64,000 bases of DNA from Leucobacter musarum subsp. musarum (GTDB lineage: Bacteria > Actinomycetota > Actinomycetes > Actinomycetales > Microbacteriaceae). Position 1 is the first letter of the stretch, and each line of letters opens with the position of its first letter. Where the stretch lies: assembly GCF_001273845.1 (NCBI RefSeq), contig NZ_JHBW01000065.1:310001-374000 (forward strand). The letters run 5' to 3'. Positions 1-12,117 of this stretch are shown in pieces. Below the pieces are notes generated by a model that searched no databases, had not been told where the DNA came from, and saw only the letters and a program-made list of their open reading frames with translations. Both the position numbers and the translations under genes were made by a program.

Positions 1-1178
1 CCGCGCTCGTCACTGCGGCAGCCTCCTGGGGGGTGCTGCGCCTCAGCCGGCGATTCAACCTCGCCCCCGAAGTGCGTGCGCGAGACGTGCATCAGGCCCC
101 AACTCCTCGGCTGGGTGGGATCGCGATGTTCGTCGGCATCATCGCCGCGTTCATCGTCGCTGCGACGCAGCGAGAGTTCGCATCGCTGTTTTCGGGCAGC
201 AACCAGATGTGGGCACTCTTTGGGGCCTGCGCGCTCATCGCGGTCGTCGGTGTGCTCGACGATCTGCTCGACTTGGACTGGATGATCAAGCTCGCCGCGC
301 AACTCGCTGCGGCGGGACTACTCGCCTGGAACGGTGTGCAGATCGTGTCGTTGCCCTTCGGCGACACCCTCATCATCGGGTCTCCACTCGTGAACTTCGT
401 CATCACGGTCTTTCTCATGACGCTCGTGATGAACGCGGTGAACTTCGTGGACGGCCTTGATGGACTCGTCGCCGGTGTCGCCATCATCGCCAATGCGCTC
501 TTCTTCGTCTACACGCTGCTGCTCAACGACCAGATCGGCCGCGTCGATTCCGTGATCTTCGCGAGTCTCATCGCCATCGTGGTCGTCGGCATCTGCATCG
601 GCTTCCTGCCATTCAACTGGCACCGTGCGCGCATGTTCATGGGAGATACCGGGGCGCTGCTGGTGGGGCTGCTCATGGCGACGTCGACGGTCTCGGTGAC
701 CGGTCAGTTGAACCCGGCGGCACTCGACCAGAAGCTGGTGCTTGCGAGCTACATCCCGATCATTCTGCCGATCGCGGTGCTCGCGCTTCCGCTCGCCGAC
801 TTCTCACTCGCGGTCTTCCGCCGGCTCCGTGCCGGAACAAGCCCCTTTACCGCGGATCGCCTGCACCTGCACCATCGTCTCCTCGACATGGGCCACTCGC
901 CGATCCAGGCCGTGTGCATCTTCTACTCGGGAACCGCGACGATTTCGATCGCGGTGCTCTTAGTCTTCACGACGCAGGACTTCCTGCTCCCGGGCATCGT
1001 GCTCGCCGCCGGTACCGCTGCGACCTTCGCACTGTTGCGATTTCCGGCGAATCGGGTACGCGCAGCGCTCGCACGCCGTCACTTGGTACCGTTGAGCGGA
1101 CGGAACTCCCGAGCCGACGCAGCGCGCGCCGAATCGCTCGCCAGGAAGACTCCGCTGAAAGGACCCCAGAGTGAGTGA
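1..1178 (+). CDS. wecA: Polyprenyl-phosphate GlcNAc-1-phosphate transferase, WecA/Rfe type (5' end outside window)
   Basis: Integral membrane enzyme that transfers a sugar-1-phosphate from a UDP-sugar to decaprenyl phosphate, the first lipid-linked step of cell-wall glycan (arabinogalactan linker or related polymer) synthesis. The reading frame is open from base 3, before the GTG at 33, so the true start lies upstream of the window. Family motifs are clear: PTPRLGG near bases 105-122, the DDLLDL metal motif near 258-275, NxxNFVDGLDGL near 432-467, FMGDTG near 636-653, and the HLHHR loop near 865-880. About ten hydrophobic segments are visible. The stop overlaps the next gene by 8 nt. A wecA-type gene directly before the ATP synthase operon is a common actinobacterial arrangement. 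The sugar specificity cannot be read from sequence. Confidence 0.9.
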   Translation, partial: ALVTAAASWGVLRLSRRFNLAPEVRARDVHQAPTPRLGGIAMFVGIIAAFIVAATQREFASLFSGSNQMWALFGACALIAVVGVLDDLLDLDWMIKLAAQLAAAGLLAWNGVQIVSLPFGDTLIIGSPLVNFVITVFLMTLVMNAVNFVDGLDGLVAGVAIIANALFFVYTLLLNDQIGRVDSVIFASLIAIVVVGICIGFLPFNWHRARMFMGDTGALLVGLLMATSTVSVTGQLNPAALDQKLVLASYIPIILPIAVLALPLADFSLAVFRRLRAGTSPFTADRLHLHHRLLDMGHSPIQAVCIFYSGTATISIAVLLVFTTQDFLLPGIVLAAGTAATFALLRFPANRVRAALARRHLVPLSGRNSRADAARAESLARKTPLKGPQSE

Positions 1179-1641
1179 CGCCGTGCAGCCCGACGAGATC
1201 GAGCCGAGGCCAATGCCGGCTTCGCAGCCCGTATTGCTGCGGGCGCTGCGATGGGGGCTCGTCGTCATCGGTGCACTCGTCGTCGTGTTCGCCGTGATCG
1301 GCTACCTCGTCAGCGGCACGGCCGGGCTGTGGGGAGGCATCATCGGGACGGCGCTCGGCGGCCTGTTCCTCATGATGACGGTCGGCAGCATCGCGTTTGC
1401 GAACCGATTCATCGAGCGAGACTTTTACATCACCGCGTTCTTCGGCATCGTGCTCGGCAGTTGGGTGTTCAAGTTCATCGTCTTCATCGTTGTGGTCGTG
1501 CTGCTGCGCGACGCGGAGTGGCTCGACACGCGAGTGATGTTCTTCGGAGTGATCGCGAGCGTCATCGCATCTCTGGCCCTCGACGTCGTGGTCATCACCC
1601 GCTCGCGCATCCCGATTCTCTCCGCTCCGACGCAGTCGTAG
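1171..1641 (+). CDS. AtpI-like four-TM membrane protein ahead of the ATP synthase operon
   Basis: A 156-residue protein starting with GTG inside the end of the previous gene, with an AAAGGA ribosome site at about 1158-1163. A polar N-terminus of about 24 residues precedes four hydrophobic segments, roughly residues 25-47, 51-79, 85-114 and 121-143. Position and topology match the weakly conserved AtpI-like proteins found before atpB in Actinobacteria, which are proposed to help assemble the c-ring or handle Mg2+. That role is inferred from position, because sequence conservation in this family is poor. The 8-nt overlap suggests co-translation with the glycosyltransferase. Confidence 0.75.
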   Translation: MSDAVQPDEIEPRPMPASQPVLLRALRWGLVVIGALVVVFAVIGYLVSGTAGLWGGIIGTALGGLFLMMTVGSIAFANRFIERDFYITAFFGIVLGSWVFKFIVFIVVVVLLRDAEWLDTRVMFFGVIASVIASLALDVVVITRSRIPILSAPTQS

Positions 1642-1694
1642 TCAACTTCATCACACCAAGCCGCTTCGGGTTTCTCCTGGAGCGGAATTATTGA

Positions 1695-1700
1695 TAGACT
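1695..1700 (+). promoter_or_regulatory. Candidate -10 element for the ATP synthase operon
   Basis: TAGACT lies in the 163-bp space before atpB and would place a transcript start near 1707, leaving a leader of about 100 nt. No good -35 hexamer is visible 16-18 nt upstream, so this is a tentative call. Transcription may instead run through from the upstream genes, since no terminator hairpin is visible between 1642 and 1804. Confidence 0.3.
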
Positions 1701-1804
1701 CAGATACGTTCCCTGCAGGGCTGGCTTGAGCTGTGCCTACGACGCCCCGGGGTATGACCACCGTTCGACACTGTGCAGGCTGATGCCGCACCGAAGTCAG
1801 GAGA

Positions 1805-2629
1805 ATGGCGCTGTTCGCTAACGCTTTGCACCTCGTGGCCCCCGTCTTTTTCGCGGCCGAAGAGGGTGAATTCCACGCGCCGACGATGGCCGAGTTCTTC
1901 CCCGACATCGTGCTCTTCGAAGGCACCCCGTTTGCCATGAACCGGATCATGATGATCCGCGTCCTCATGATGGTCGTGCTGCTCGTCCTGTTCTGGCTGG
2001 GCACCCGCCGCATGCGAGTCATCCCAACCCGTGGCCAGTCGCTCACGGAGATGGCGCTCGACTTCGTGCGCGTCAACATCGCCGAAGACCTGCTGGGCAA
2101 GAAAGACGGCCGTCGCTTCCTGCCGATCCTCACTGCGATGTTCTTCTCGATCCTCGCGCTGAACATCACCGGCATCGTGCCCGGCCTGAACATCGCCGGC
2201 ACGTCGGTCATCGGCTATCCGCTGGTGCTCGCCGTCGTCTCGTACGTCACGTTCATCTACGCAGGCGTCAAGAAGAGCCCCGGCAACTTCTTCAAGAACG
2301 CGCTGTTCCCCTCGGGTGTGCCCAAGGCGATCTACATCATCGTCACCCCGATCGAGTTCATCTCGACCTTCGTCATCCGTCCGGTCACGCTGACCCTCCG
2401 ACTCCTGATGAACCTGCTCGTCGGCCACCTGCTGCTCGTGCTGCTGTTCGCAGCGACGCAGTTCTTCCTCTTCTCGGGCGAGGGCTTCTTCAAGCTCTTC
2501 GGCGTCGGCACCTTCGCCTTCGGTGCAGCGTTCACGCTCTTCGAGATTCTCGTCGCCGTTCTGCAGGCCTACGTCTTCGCACTTCTCACCGCCGTCTACA
2601 TCCAGCTCGCGCTGGCTGAAGAGCACTAA
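1805..2629 (+). CDS. atpB: ATP synthase Fo subunit a
   Basis: Subunit a forms the two proton half-channels next to the c-ring. The 274-residue product has five to six hydrophobic helices. The hallmark segment with TLRLLMN carries the essential arginine at about residue 199 (the counterpart of E. coli aArg210). The start is not certain: the ATG at 1805 has an AGGAG only two bases upstream, and TTG 1826 or GTG 1835 in the same frame are alternatives that would remove a short N-terminal extension. It opens the run of eight atp genes in the standard order B-E-F-H-A-G-D-C. Confidence 0.97.
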   Translation: MALFANALHLVAPVFFAAEEGEFHAPTMAEFFPDIVLFEGTPFAMNRIMMIRVLMMVVLLVLFWLGTRRMRVIPTRGQSLTEMALDFVRVNIAEDLLGKKDGRRFLPILTAMFFSILALNITGIVPGLNIAGTSVIGYPLVLAVVSYVTFIYAGVKKSPGNFFKNALFPSGVPKAIYIIVTPIEFISTFVIRPVTLTLRLLMNLLVGHLLLVLLFAATQFFLFSGEGFFKLFGVGTFAFGAAFTLFEILVAVLQAYVFALLTAVYIQLALAEEH

Positions 2630-2908
<279 letters not shown>

Positions 2909-2929
2909 CCCGATTCCACCTTTCCCTAG

Positions 2930-3498
<569 letters not shown>

Positions 3499-3499
<1 letters not shown>

Positions 3500-4275
3500 T
3501 GGGCAGCGCGTCACGCGAAGCACTGGCTCAGGCGCGCACCGCGCTGGGAGCCGGACTCGACTCGAACGCCGGGAGTGAGCTGCTCGCAGCGGCTCGTCAG
3601 ATCGCGGGGAGCCCTGCGCTCGCTGCGGCGCTCGGCGACGCCTCGGCCGATGTGCAGGCCAAGACGCAGGTGGTCGAGCGGCTGTTCAGCGGTCTCTCCG
3701 CTGGCGCGCGCTCTGTTCTCGCCGCAGCCGTTCAGGGACGCTGGTCGAATGTCGACGAGTTCGTCTCGGGCGTCGAAGAGCTGGGGATCCGCGCCGTGGG
3801 CGCGGCGAACCCGACTCTCTCGGACGATCTGCTCGCGGTGGTCGACGTGATCGACCGCAACCACGATCTGCAGCTCAGCCTCGGCAGCAAGCTCGCTGAA
3901 CCCGCTGGGAAGGCCGCACTCGTGCAGCGTCTCTTCGGAGGCAAGACCTCGGAGGCCGCGCTCGCCGTGGTCTCGCACCTGGTCACCAGCCCGCGCGGTC
4001 GTCGTCTCGATGCGACGCTGCGACAGGCTGCGCACACCGCGGCCGACCAAGCCGGAAGCGAACTCGCGACGGTGACCGTCGCCGCGCCGCTCTCTGCTGC
4101 GCAGCAGGATCGCCTCGCTCGAGCTCTCGAGCAGTCCGCCGGACGCCCGGTGCGCATCACCACAGTGATCGACACCGAGCTCGTCGGCGGCATCCGCGTG
4201 CAGGTCGGTGACAACGTCATCGACGGTAGCGTCCGTGCCCGACTCGACGATCTGCGCCAGCAGCTCGCCGCGTAG
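3499..4275 (+). CDS. atpH: ATP synthase F1 subunit delta
   Basis: The 258-residue delta (OSCP) subunit links the peripheral stalk to the top of the alpha3beta3 head. At 258 residues it is longer than the roughly 180-residue E. coli protein and in the range common for Actinobacteria. The N-terminal part is a helical domain. The C-terminal part contains the conserved stretch VGGIRVQVGDNVIDGSV (about residues 231-247) before the final helix. It is translationally coupled to atpF by a shared TAATG and followed by a 54-nt gap to atpA. Confidence 0.95.
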
Positions 4276-4329
4276 CGACAACTTTTCACACCCGGGGGCG
4301 GCGCTTCCGGAACAGACAGAGGAAACGAA

Positions 4330-5958
4330 ATGGCAGAACTCTCAATCAGCCCGGACGAGATCCGTAACGCGCTGAAGGATTTCGCAGCGTCCTACGAGCC
4401 GACCGACGCTGGCAAGACTGAGGTCGGCACTGTGGTCGACGCCTCCGACGGCATCGCGCACGTCGAGGGCCTCCCCGGCGTCATGGCGAACGAGCTCGTT
4501 CGCTTCGCCGACGGCACCCTGGGCCTTGCCCAGAACCTGGAAGAGAACGAGATCGGCGTCGTCGTGCTCGGCGAGTTCACCGGCATCGAAGAGGGCCAGC
4601 AGGTCACTCGCACCGGTGAGGTGCTCTCGGTTCCCGTGGGCGAGGGCTACCTCGGCCGCGTGGTCGACCCGCTGGGCAAGCCCATCGACGGTCTCGGCGA
4701 GATCGCGGGCATCGAAGGCCGTCGCGCACTCGAGCTCCAGGCCCCGGGCGTGATGCAGCGTAAGTCGGTGCACGAGCCCCTGCAGACCGGCATCAAGGCG
4801 ATCGACGCCATGATCCCTGTCGGCCGCGGTCAGCGCCAGCTCATCATCGGCGACCGCCAGACCGGTAAGACGGCCATCGCGATCGACACGATCATCAACC
4901 AGAAGGCCAACTGGGAGTCGGGCGACACCACCAAGCAGGTGCGTTGCATCTACGTCGCCATCGGCCAGAAGGGCTCGACCATCGCTTCGGTGAAGGGCGC
5001 GCTCGAGGACGCCGGCGCGATGGAGTACACCACCATCGTCGCTTCGCCCGCATCTGACCCCGCAGGCTTCAAGTACCTCGCTCCCTACACCGGTTCGGCT
5101 ATCGGCCAGCACTGGATGTACGCGGGCAAGCACGTTCTGGTGATCTTCGATGACCTGTCGAAGCAGGCCGAGGCATACCGCGCCGTGTCGCTGCTCCTTC
5201 GCCGTCCGCCGGGACGCGAGGCATACCCGGGCGACGTCTTCTACCTGCACTCGCGTCTGCTGGAGCGTTGTGCAAAGCTCTCTGACGAGCTCGGCGCAGG
5301 TTCGATGACCGGTCTCCCGATCATCGAGACGAAGGCCAACGACGTCTCGGCGTACATCCCGACCAACGTGATCTCGATCACTGACGGCCAGATCTTCCTC
5401 CAGTCCGACCTCTTCAACGCGAACCAGCGCCCCGCTGTCGACGTGGGCATCTCGGTGTCCCGCGTGGGTGGCGACGCTCAGGTGAAGTCGATCAAGAAGG
5501 TCTCGGGCACGTTGAAGCTCGAGCTCGCGCAGTACCGTGCGCTCGAGGCGTTCGCAATGTTCGCTTCGGACCTCGACGCGACCAGCCGCAAGCAGCTCGC
5601 TCGAGGTGCTCGCCTCACCGAGCTCCTCAAGCAGCCGCAGTACACGCCGTACCCGGTTGAAGAGCAGACCGTGTCGATCTGGGCCGGCACGAAGGGCTTC
5701 CTCGACGAGGTTCCGGTTGAAGACGTGCTGCGCTTCGAGCGCGAGTTCCTCGACTACCTCGGGCGCAACTCGGAGGCACTGTCGAAGCTTCGCAGCACCA
5801 ACGTGCTCGATGACGACATCGTCGCCGAGCTCGAGAGCCAGATCGCGAAGTTCTCGAGCGAGTTCCGCACCTCGAGCGGTAAGACGCTTGCGGAGCAGTT
5901 CGACGCTATCGACGAAGCCGAGATCCAGCAGGAGCAGCTGGTCGTCACCAAGAAGTAG
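4330..5958 (+). CDS. atpA: ATP synthase F1 subunit alpha
   Basis: The 542-residue non-catalytic nucleotide-binding subunit. The P-loop GDRQTGKT lies at residues 174-181. The conserved region with the arginine finger (SVSRVGG) lies near residue 378. The protein reads end to end without interruption and has the usual beta-barrel, nucleotide-binding and C-terminal helical domains. An acidic, low-complexity tail of about 20 residues follows the core. A GAGGA ribosome site precedes the ATG. Confidence 0.98.
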   Translation: MAELSISPDEIRNALKDFAASYEPTDAGKTEVGTVVDASDGIAHVEGLPGVMANELVRFADGTLGLAQNLEENEIGVVVLGEFTGIEEGQQVTRTGEVLSVPVGEGYLGRVVDPLGKPIDGLGEIAGIEGRRALELQAPGVMQRKSVHEPLQTGIKAIDAMIPVGRGQRQLIIGDRQTGKTAIAIDTIINQKANWESGDTTKQVRCIYVAIGQKGSTIASVKGALEDAGAMEYTTIVASPASDPAGFKYLAPYTGSAIGQHWMYAGKHVLVIFDDLSKQAEAYRAVSLLLRRPPGREAYPGDVFYLHSRLLERCAKLSDELGAGSMTGLPIIETKANDVSAYIPTNVISITDGQIFLQSDLFNANQRPAVDVGISVSRVGGDAQVKSIKKVSGTLKLELAQYRALEAFAMFASDLDATSRKQLARGARLTELLKQPQYTPYPVEEQTVSIWAGTKGFLDEVPVEDVLRFEREFLDYLGRNSEALSKLRSTNVLDDDIVAELESQIAKFSSEFRTSSGKTLAEQFDAIDEAEIQQEQLVVTKK

Positions 5959-6039
5959 GGGCTCCGGGGCGGCGGTATGAGCCGCCGCCCCGATCCCGAA
6001 CCTTGATCACCAGCCAGCCCCAACCACTACAGGAGAGAC

Positions 6040-8413
<2,374 letters not shown>

Positions 8414-8415
8414 GC

Positions 8416-8673
8416 ATGGCGTTGAACGTCAGCGTCGTCTCGGCTGAGCGACAGGTCTGGGCGGGCGAAGCCTCCCAGGTCATCGCGAAGACGGTCGAAG
8501 GCGAGATCGGCATCCTCACGGGTCACGAGCCGCTCCTTGCTCTGCTCGCGCAGGGCGAGGTGCGCGTGACCACCGCAGGTGGCGAGAAGGTCTCGGTCGA
8601 GGCAGAGGGCGGTTTCCTCTCGGTCGACCACGACACGATCACCATCGTCGCGGGTCGCGCCACCGTCGCGTAA
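8416..8673 (+). CDS. atpC: ATP synthase F1 subunit epsilon, short form without C-terminal helices
   Basis: Epsilon bridges the rotor shaft and the c-ring. The product is only 85 residues, against about 130 in E. coli and about 120 in mycobacteria. The N-terminal beta-sandwich (residues 1-84, with the conserved GEIGILTGHEPLLALL) is complete, and the stop falls where the two C-terminal helices would begin. Those helices can reach into F1 and block ATP hydrolysis, so that form of inhibition should be absent. The stop is a clean TAA followed by the operon hairpin. No downstream frame resumes a helical domain, so this looks natural rather than a frameshift. Confidence 0.93.
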   Translation: MALNVSVVSAERQVWAGEASQVIAKTVEGEIGILTGHEPLLALLAQGEVRVTTAGGEKVSVEAEGGFLSVDHDTITIVAGRATVA

Positions 8674-8690
8674 CCCGATATCACCACACT

Positions 8691-8729
8691 GAGGCCGACC
8701 GCCCTCCTTCGGGAGTGGCGGCCGGCCTC
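8691..8729 (+). terminator. Hairpin at the end of the atp operon
   Basis: An inverted repeat with arms of about 17 bases (one bulge, one mismatch) around a TTCG loop at 8708-8711, beginning 17 bases after the atpC stop. The GC-rich stem and stable tetraloop fit an intrinsic terminator, but no run of T follows. In GC-rich Actinobacteria such U-less hairpins are common at operon ends. Confidence 0.7.
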
Positions 8730-8757
8730 ACGTGTGTGCACTCCAGAAAGGTTCTCC

Positions 8758-9558
8758 ATGCTCCTCCTGCTCCCACCGTCGGAGACGAAGCGCACCGGTG
8801 GATCCGGCGCGTTCGATCCGACCGCGCTGCGTCACGCCGAATCCTTGCGCTCAGCGCGGGAACGTGTGCGCGGTGCGCTGGAAACGGTGAGCAGCGACCC
8901 GGAGAGCGCCGTCAAGGCGCTGAAGCTCGGCGTGAAGAACCGCGATGAGGCGCAACGCAATCTCGAGCTCGAGTCGAGCGGGGTGCTCCCCGCGATCGAG
9001 CGATACACCGGAGTGCTCTACGACGCGCTTGATGTTGCGTCGCTCGACGCGGACGCGCGCGCGTGGCTGCATGCGCACGTCGCGGTGCAGTCCGCGCTGT
9101 TCGGATTGATCGGTGCGGGCGATCCGATCCCGGCGTACCGACTTTCCGCGAGCTCGCGGCTCCCAGCGCTCAGCGCGCCCATGAAGCGGATCTGGACTGA
9201 GGCGCATGAGCATGCGGGGTGGCACGCGGAGAGTGACTTCATTCTCGATCTCCGTTCCCAGGACTACGCCGCGCTCGCACCGTTGCCGGAAGGCGCAGGC
9301 TGGTTCTTGCACGTTGCCCAACGTGCGGAAGACGGTGAAGTGCGCGCGCTCAACCACTTCAACAAGTCGGCGAAGGGGGATCTCGTGCGTCGGCTCGCCA
9401 CGTCGGCCGCGCGCATCGACGACATTGACGGGCTGCTCGTCTGGGCGGTTGCCCAGCAACTGGAGATGCAAATCGACGCCGCACATGCCGTCGTGACCCT
9501 GGTCACCGACCATGGTGCTCCTGGCCGGGACGCCGTGCGCGCGTCAGAGGCAGGGTAG
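8758..9558 (+). CDS. yaaA: YaaA family peroxide-stress protein (UPF0246)
   Basis: A 266-residue member of the YaaA family. In E. coli, YaaA lowers intracellular free iron during peroxide stress and binds DNA. The family-defining start MLLLLPPSETKR is intact and fixes the start at ATG 8758 (with AGAAAGG upstream) rather than an ATG-like codon 24 bases earlier. The conserved stretch NHFNKSAKGDLVRRL lies near residue 200. It sits alone between the atp terminator and a PP2C phosphatase gene, whose -10 element overlaps this gene's stop codon. Confidence 0.85.
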   Translation: MLLLLPPSETKRTGGSGAFDPTALRHAESLRSARERVRGALETVSSDPESAVKALKLGVKNRDEAQRNLELESSGVLPAIERYTGVLYDALDVASLDADARAWLHAHVAVQSALFGLIGAGDPIPAYRLSASSRLPALSAPMKRIWTEAHEHAGWHAESDFILDLRSQDYAALAPLPEGAGWFLHVAQRAEDGEVRALNHFNKSAKGDLVRRLATSAARIDDIDGLLVWAVAQQLEMQIDAAHAVVTLVTDHGAPGRDAVRASEAG

Positions 9559-9561
9559 TAT
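9556..9561 (+). promoter_or_regulatory. -10 element for the PP2C phosphatase gene
   Basis: TAGTAT overlaps the TAG stop of yaaA and would start transcription near 9568, about 20 nt before the GTG start, leaving room for the GAGAGGGA ribosome site. The -35 region is not recognisable. Confidence 0.45.
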
Positions 9562-9588
9562 GGCTCGGGTGTCTATGAGAGGGAAGCT

Positions 9589-10602
9589 GTGACGGCTCGC
9601 GGAGAGAACGGCGTTCGACGTCGTCTGAACTACCGCGCCGGCGGCGACCTCGAACTCGAGCTCTCGTGGTTCGCGCTGACCGATGTCGGTCGCAGGCGCG
9701 AAACGAACCAGGACAGCTACGTGACCACGCCGCCGGTGTTCGCGATCGCCGATGGCATGGGCGGGCACTCCGCGGGTGAAATCGCGTCGGCTGCCGTGGT
9801 GCGGCGGCTTGCCGAACTCGGCGGAAGAGAAACGGTTTCCGAGACCGACATCGATGACACCCTCGGAGATGCGGTCGACGATATCGAGCTCGACGCCGGC
9901 GACACCGAACTGGGTGCTGGAACGACGGTCACCGGTGTCGTGCTCGGCACTGACGCCGACCCGACCTGGAAAGTCTTCAACATCGGGGATTCCCGGGTCT
10001 ACCAGTACTTCAAGGGCGCGTTGAGTCAGATCACCGTGGATCACTCGGTCGTGCAGCACCTGATCGATACGGGTGCGATCACCGAAGAAGAAGCCGAAGT
10101 GCACCCGCACGCGAACGTGATCACCCGCGCGGTGGGGTTCAATGAGGCACCGATTCCCGATTACACGTCGCTCGCGCTGATTCCCGGCCAGCGGTTGCTG
10201 ATCTGCTCCGATGGGCTCACCAAAGAGCTCACCGATATCGGCATCCAGCACTTCCTTGCGACTGAGCCGACCGCCGAGGCTGCCGCTCGGGCGCTCGTGC
10301 ATCACGCGCTCGATAACGCTGGTCGCGACAACGTCACGGTCGTCGTGATCGACGTGCACGCAGTGGGCGATGTCGTCGACACGGGCAGCCTCGCCGGCTC
10401 CGGCATTGAACTCGAAGATGCGCCGGTGCCAGAGACCCCTGTGGCGGACGACGACACCGTGTCCGCTCCCGAACGCGATGGCGCGGAATCGGCCGAAGCC
10501 GGCCCAGACGCACCTGATGCAGAGGTCGACGTCGCAGATGAGGAGCCGGCCGATACCGAGCCCGTGATCCTCCCGGATACTCCGACGGCTGAGCGGGCCT
10601 AG
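9589..10602 (+). CDS. PP2C-type serine/threonine protein phosphatase with acidic tail
   Basis: A 337-residue metal-dependent protein phosphatase. The PP2C core spans about residues 22-255. Its motifs are RRRETNQDS (metal aspartate), ADGMGGHSAGE, GTTVTGV, NIGDSRVY, ICSDGLTKEL and GRDNVTVVV. The remaining 80 residues are acidic, rich in Glu, Asp, Ala and Pro, with no membrane segment, so the enzyme is cytosolic. The GTG start is preceded by GAGAGGGA. Cytosolic PP2C enzymes in Actinobacteria usually oppose PknA/PknB-type kinases, but no kinase gene is nearby, so the substrate is unknown. Confidence 0.9.
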   Translation: MTARGENGVRRRLNYRAGGDLELELSWFALTDVGRRRETNQDSYVTTPPVFAIADGMGGHSAGEIASAAVVRRLAELGGRETVSETDIDDTLGDAVDDIELDAGDTELGAGTTVTGVVLGTDADPTWKVFNIGDSRVYQYFKGALSQITVDHSVVQHLIDTGAITEEEAEVHPHANVITRAVGFNEAPIPDYTSLALIPGQRLLICSDGLTKELTDIGIQHFLATEPTAEAAARALVHHALDNAGRDNVTVVVIDVHAVGDVVDTGSLAGSGIELEDAPVPETPVADDDTVSAPERDGAESAEAGPDAPDAEVDVADEEPADTEPVILPDTPTAERA

Positions 10603-10648
10603 CCAGCACTCACCCCGCAGCCCGGGCTGCACTACTTCGAAAACGATA

Positions 10649-10682
10649 GAGCGCCCCGAGCCATGATCGGCTCGGGGCGCTC
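10649..10682. terminator. Bidirectional terminator between the phosphatase and gabT
   Basis: A perfect 14-bp inverted repeat with a 6-base loop (ATGATC), placed between two genes that converge. The minus-strand side ends close to the gabT stop at 10698. The symmetric hairpin can serve both strands. Confidence 0.8.
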
Positions 10683-10697
10683 AATCGTCAACCGGGG

Positions 10698-12068
10698 TTA
10701 CTGGCTCGCGATCGCGAATGACTCGTCGAGCACGGAGAGCACATCGGCGATGAGTTCGTCAGTGATCTTGAGCGAGGGCAAGAAGCGGATCGCCTGGTTG
10801 TGCACGCCGCTGCTGAGCAGCAGCACGCCGCGCTGCGCCGCCGCATCGATGACGCGGGCGACGAGTTCGGCGTCAGGCTCGAGCGTGCCGGGTCGCGTCA
10901 CCTCGATGGCGAGCATCGCGCCCTTGCCGCGCACCTCGGCGATTGAGGGGAAACGCTGCTGCAGTTCGCGCAGGCCGCCCCCGAAGTTGGCCTCGATGCG
11001 GCGTGCCTCTGCGAGCAGGTCGAGCTCTTCGATCTGTTCGAACACGGCGACGGCCGCGGCGCACGACACCGGGTTGCCGCCGAAGGTTCCGCCGAGCCCG
11101 CCGGGCTGCGAGGCATCCATGATCTCGGCGCGACCGGTGATGCCGGCGAGCGGGAGGCCCCCGGCGATGCCCTTGGCCGAGAGCACGATGTCGGGGACGA
11201 CGCCGAACTGCTCGATCGAGAAGACGGAGCCGGTGCGGGCCATGCCGGCCTGCACCTCGTCGGCGATGAACACGATGCCGTTCGCGCGGCACCACTCGGC
11301 GAGCGCCGGGAGGAACCCATCGGCGGGCACGATGAAGCCGCCCTCGCCCTGGATGGGCTCGACCACGAGGCAGGCGAGATCGGATGCGCCGGCCTGCTTC
11401 TCGAGGTAGGCGATCGTGCGCTTCGCGGCGTCGACGCCGCTCAGACCGTCGTGGAGGGGGTACGAGTTCGGTGCTTTGTAGATATCACCGACGCGGGGGC
11501 CGTAACCGAGGGCGTAGGGCGCGGCCTTGTGGTTCATGCTGCTCGTGAGGAGCGTGCGGCCGTGATACGCGTGCTCGAGCACGGCGACGCCAGGGCGGCC
11601 GGTGAACTTGCGTGCGATCTTCACGCCGTTCTCCACGGCTTCAGCACCCGAGTTCATGAGCAGGGTCTTGTACGGTGCGGCAGCGGTCGAACCCGGTACG
11701 TGCTTCGCGAGGTGCTCGGCAACGGCGACGTACGGCTCGTACGGCGTCATGGTGAAGAGCGTGTGGGTGACATTCTGGAGCTGCTCGGTCGCGGCAGCCA
11801 CCACGCGGTCGTCGGTGTGCCCGATCGTGGTGACGCCGATGCCGCCGCACACATCGATGATCTGGTTGCCGTCGACATCGACCAGGATCGAGTCGTGGGC
11901 GCGCTCGATGTAGACGGGCAGCACGCTGTGCACTCCGGGCGGCACCACGGCGCGACGTCGCTCATGGATCTGCTGCGAGCGGGGGCCGGGGATCGCGGTG
12001 CGCACGAGGCGCTCCTGCGGCACGGAGGATTCGGTGCGGACTGCTGCGGTGCTGGTCGCTGAACTCAT
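10698..12068 (-). CDS. gabT: 4-aminobutyrate aminotransferase (class III PLP enzyme)
   Basis: A 456-residue PLP-dependent aminotransferase that converts 4-aminobutyrate and 2-oxoglutarate to succinic semialdehyde and glutamate. Visible motifs are the pyridine-ring loop NSGAEAVENGVKIAR, the phosphate-ring Asp in FIADEVQAGMARTG, and the Schiff-base lysine in SAKGIAGGLPLAG. Length and order match bacterial GabT. A -10 hexamer (TAGGAT) ends 7 bases before the ATG, so the mRNA is probably leaderless. No gabD or gabP gene lies next to it; the nearest aldehyde dehydrogenases are 40-50 kb away. A different omega-amino acid substrate is possible. Confidence 0.85.
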   Translation of the reverse strand: MSSATSTAAVRTESSVPQERLVRTAIPGPRSQQIHERRRAVVPPGVHSVLPVYIERAHDSILVDVDGNQIIDVCGGIGVTTIGHTDDRVVAAATEQLQNVTHTLFTMTPYEPYVAVAEHLAKHVPGSTAAAPYKTLLMNSGAEAVENGVKIARKFTGRPGVAVLEHAYHGRTLLTSSMNHKAAPYALGYGPRVGDIYKAPNSYPLHDGLSGVDAAKRTIAYLEKQAGASDLACLVVEPIQGEGGFIVPADGFLPALAEWCRANGIVFIADEVQAGMARTGSVFSIEQFGVVPDIVLSAKGIAGGLPLAGITGRAEIMDASQPGGLGGTFGGNPVSCAAAVAVFEQIEELDLLAEARRIEANFGGGLRELQQRFPSIAEVRGKGAMLAIEVTRPGTLEPDAELVARVIDAAAQRGVLLLSSGVHNQAIRFLPSLKITDELIADVLSVLDESFAIASQ

Positions 12069-12075
12069 GGAGTCG

Positions 12076-12111
12076 ATCCTACTCTCGCGTGTCGGGGGTT
12101 CCGTTTAGTCT
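12076..12111. promoter_or_regulatory. Divergent promoters for gabT and the osmC-like gene
   Basis: The 49-bp gap between the two start codons holds a minus-strand -10 (TAGGAT, on bases 12076-12081) and a plus-strand -10 (TAGTCT, 12106-12111). They end 7 and 6 bases before their ATG codons, so both transcripts should begin at or near the start codon. No convincing -35 hexamers are seen. Confidence 0.5.
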
Positions 12112-12117
12112 GGACGC

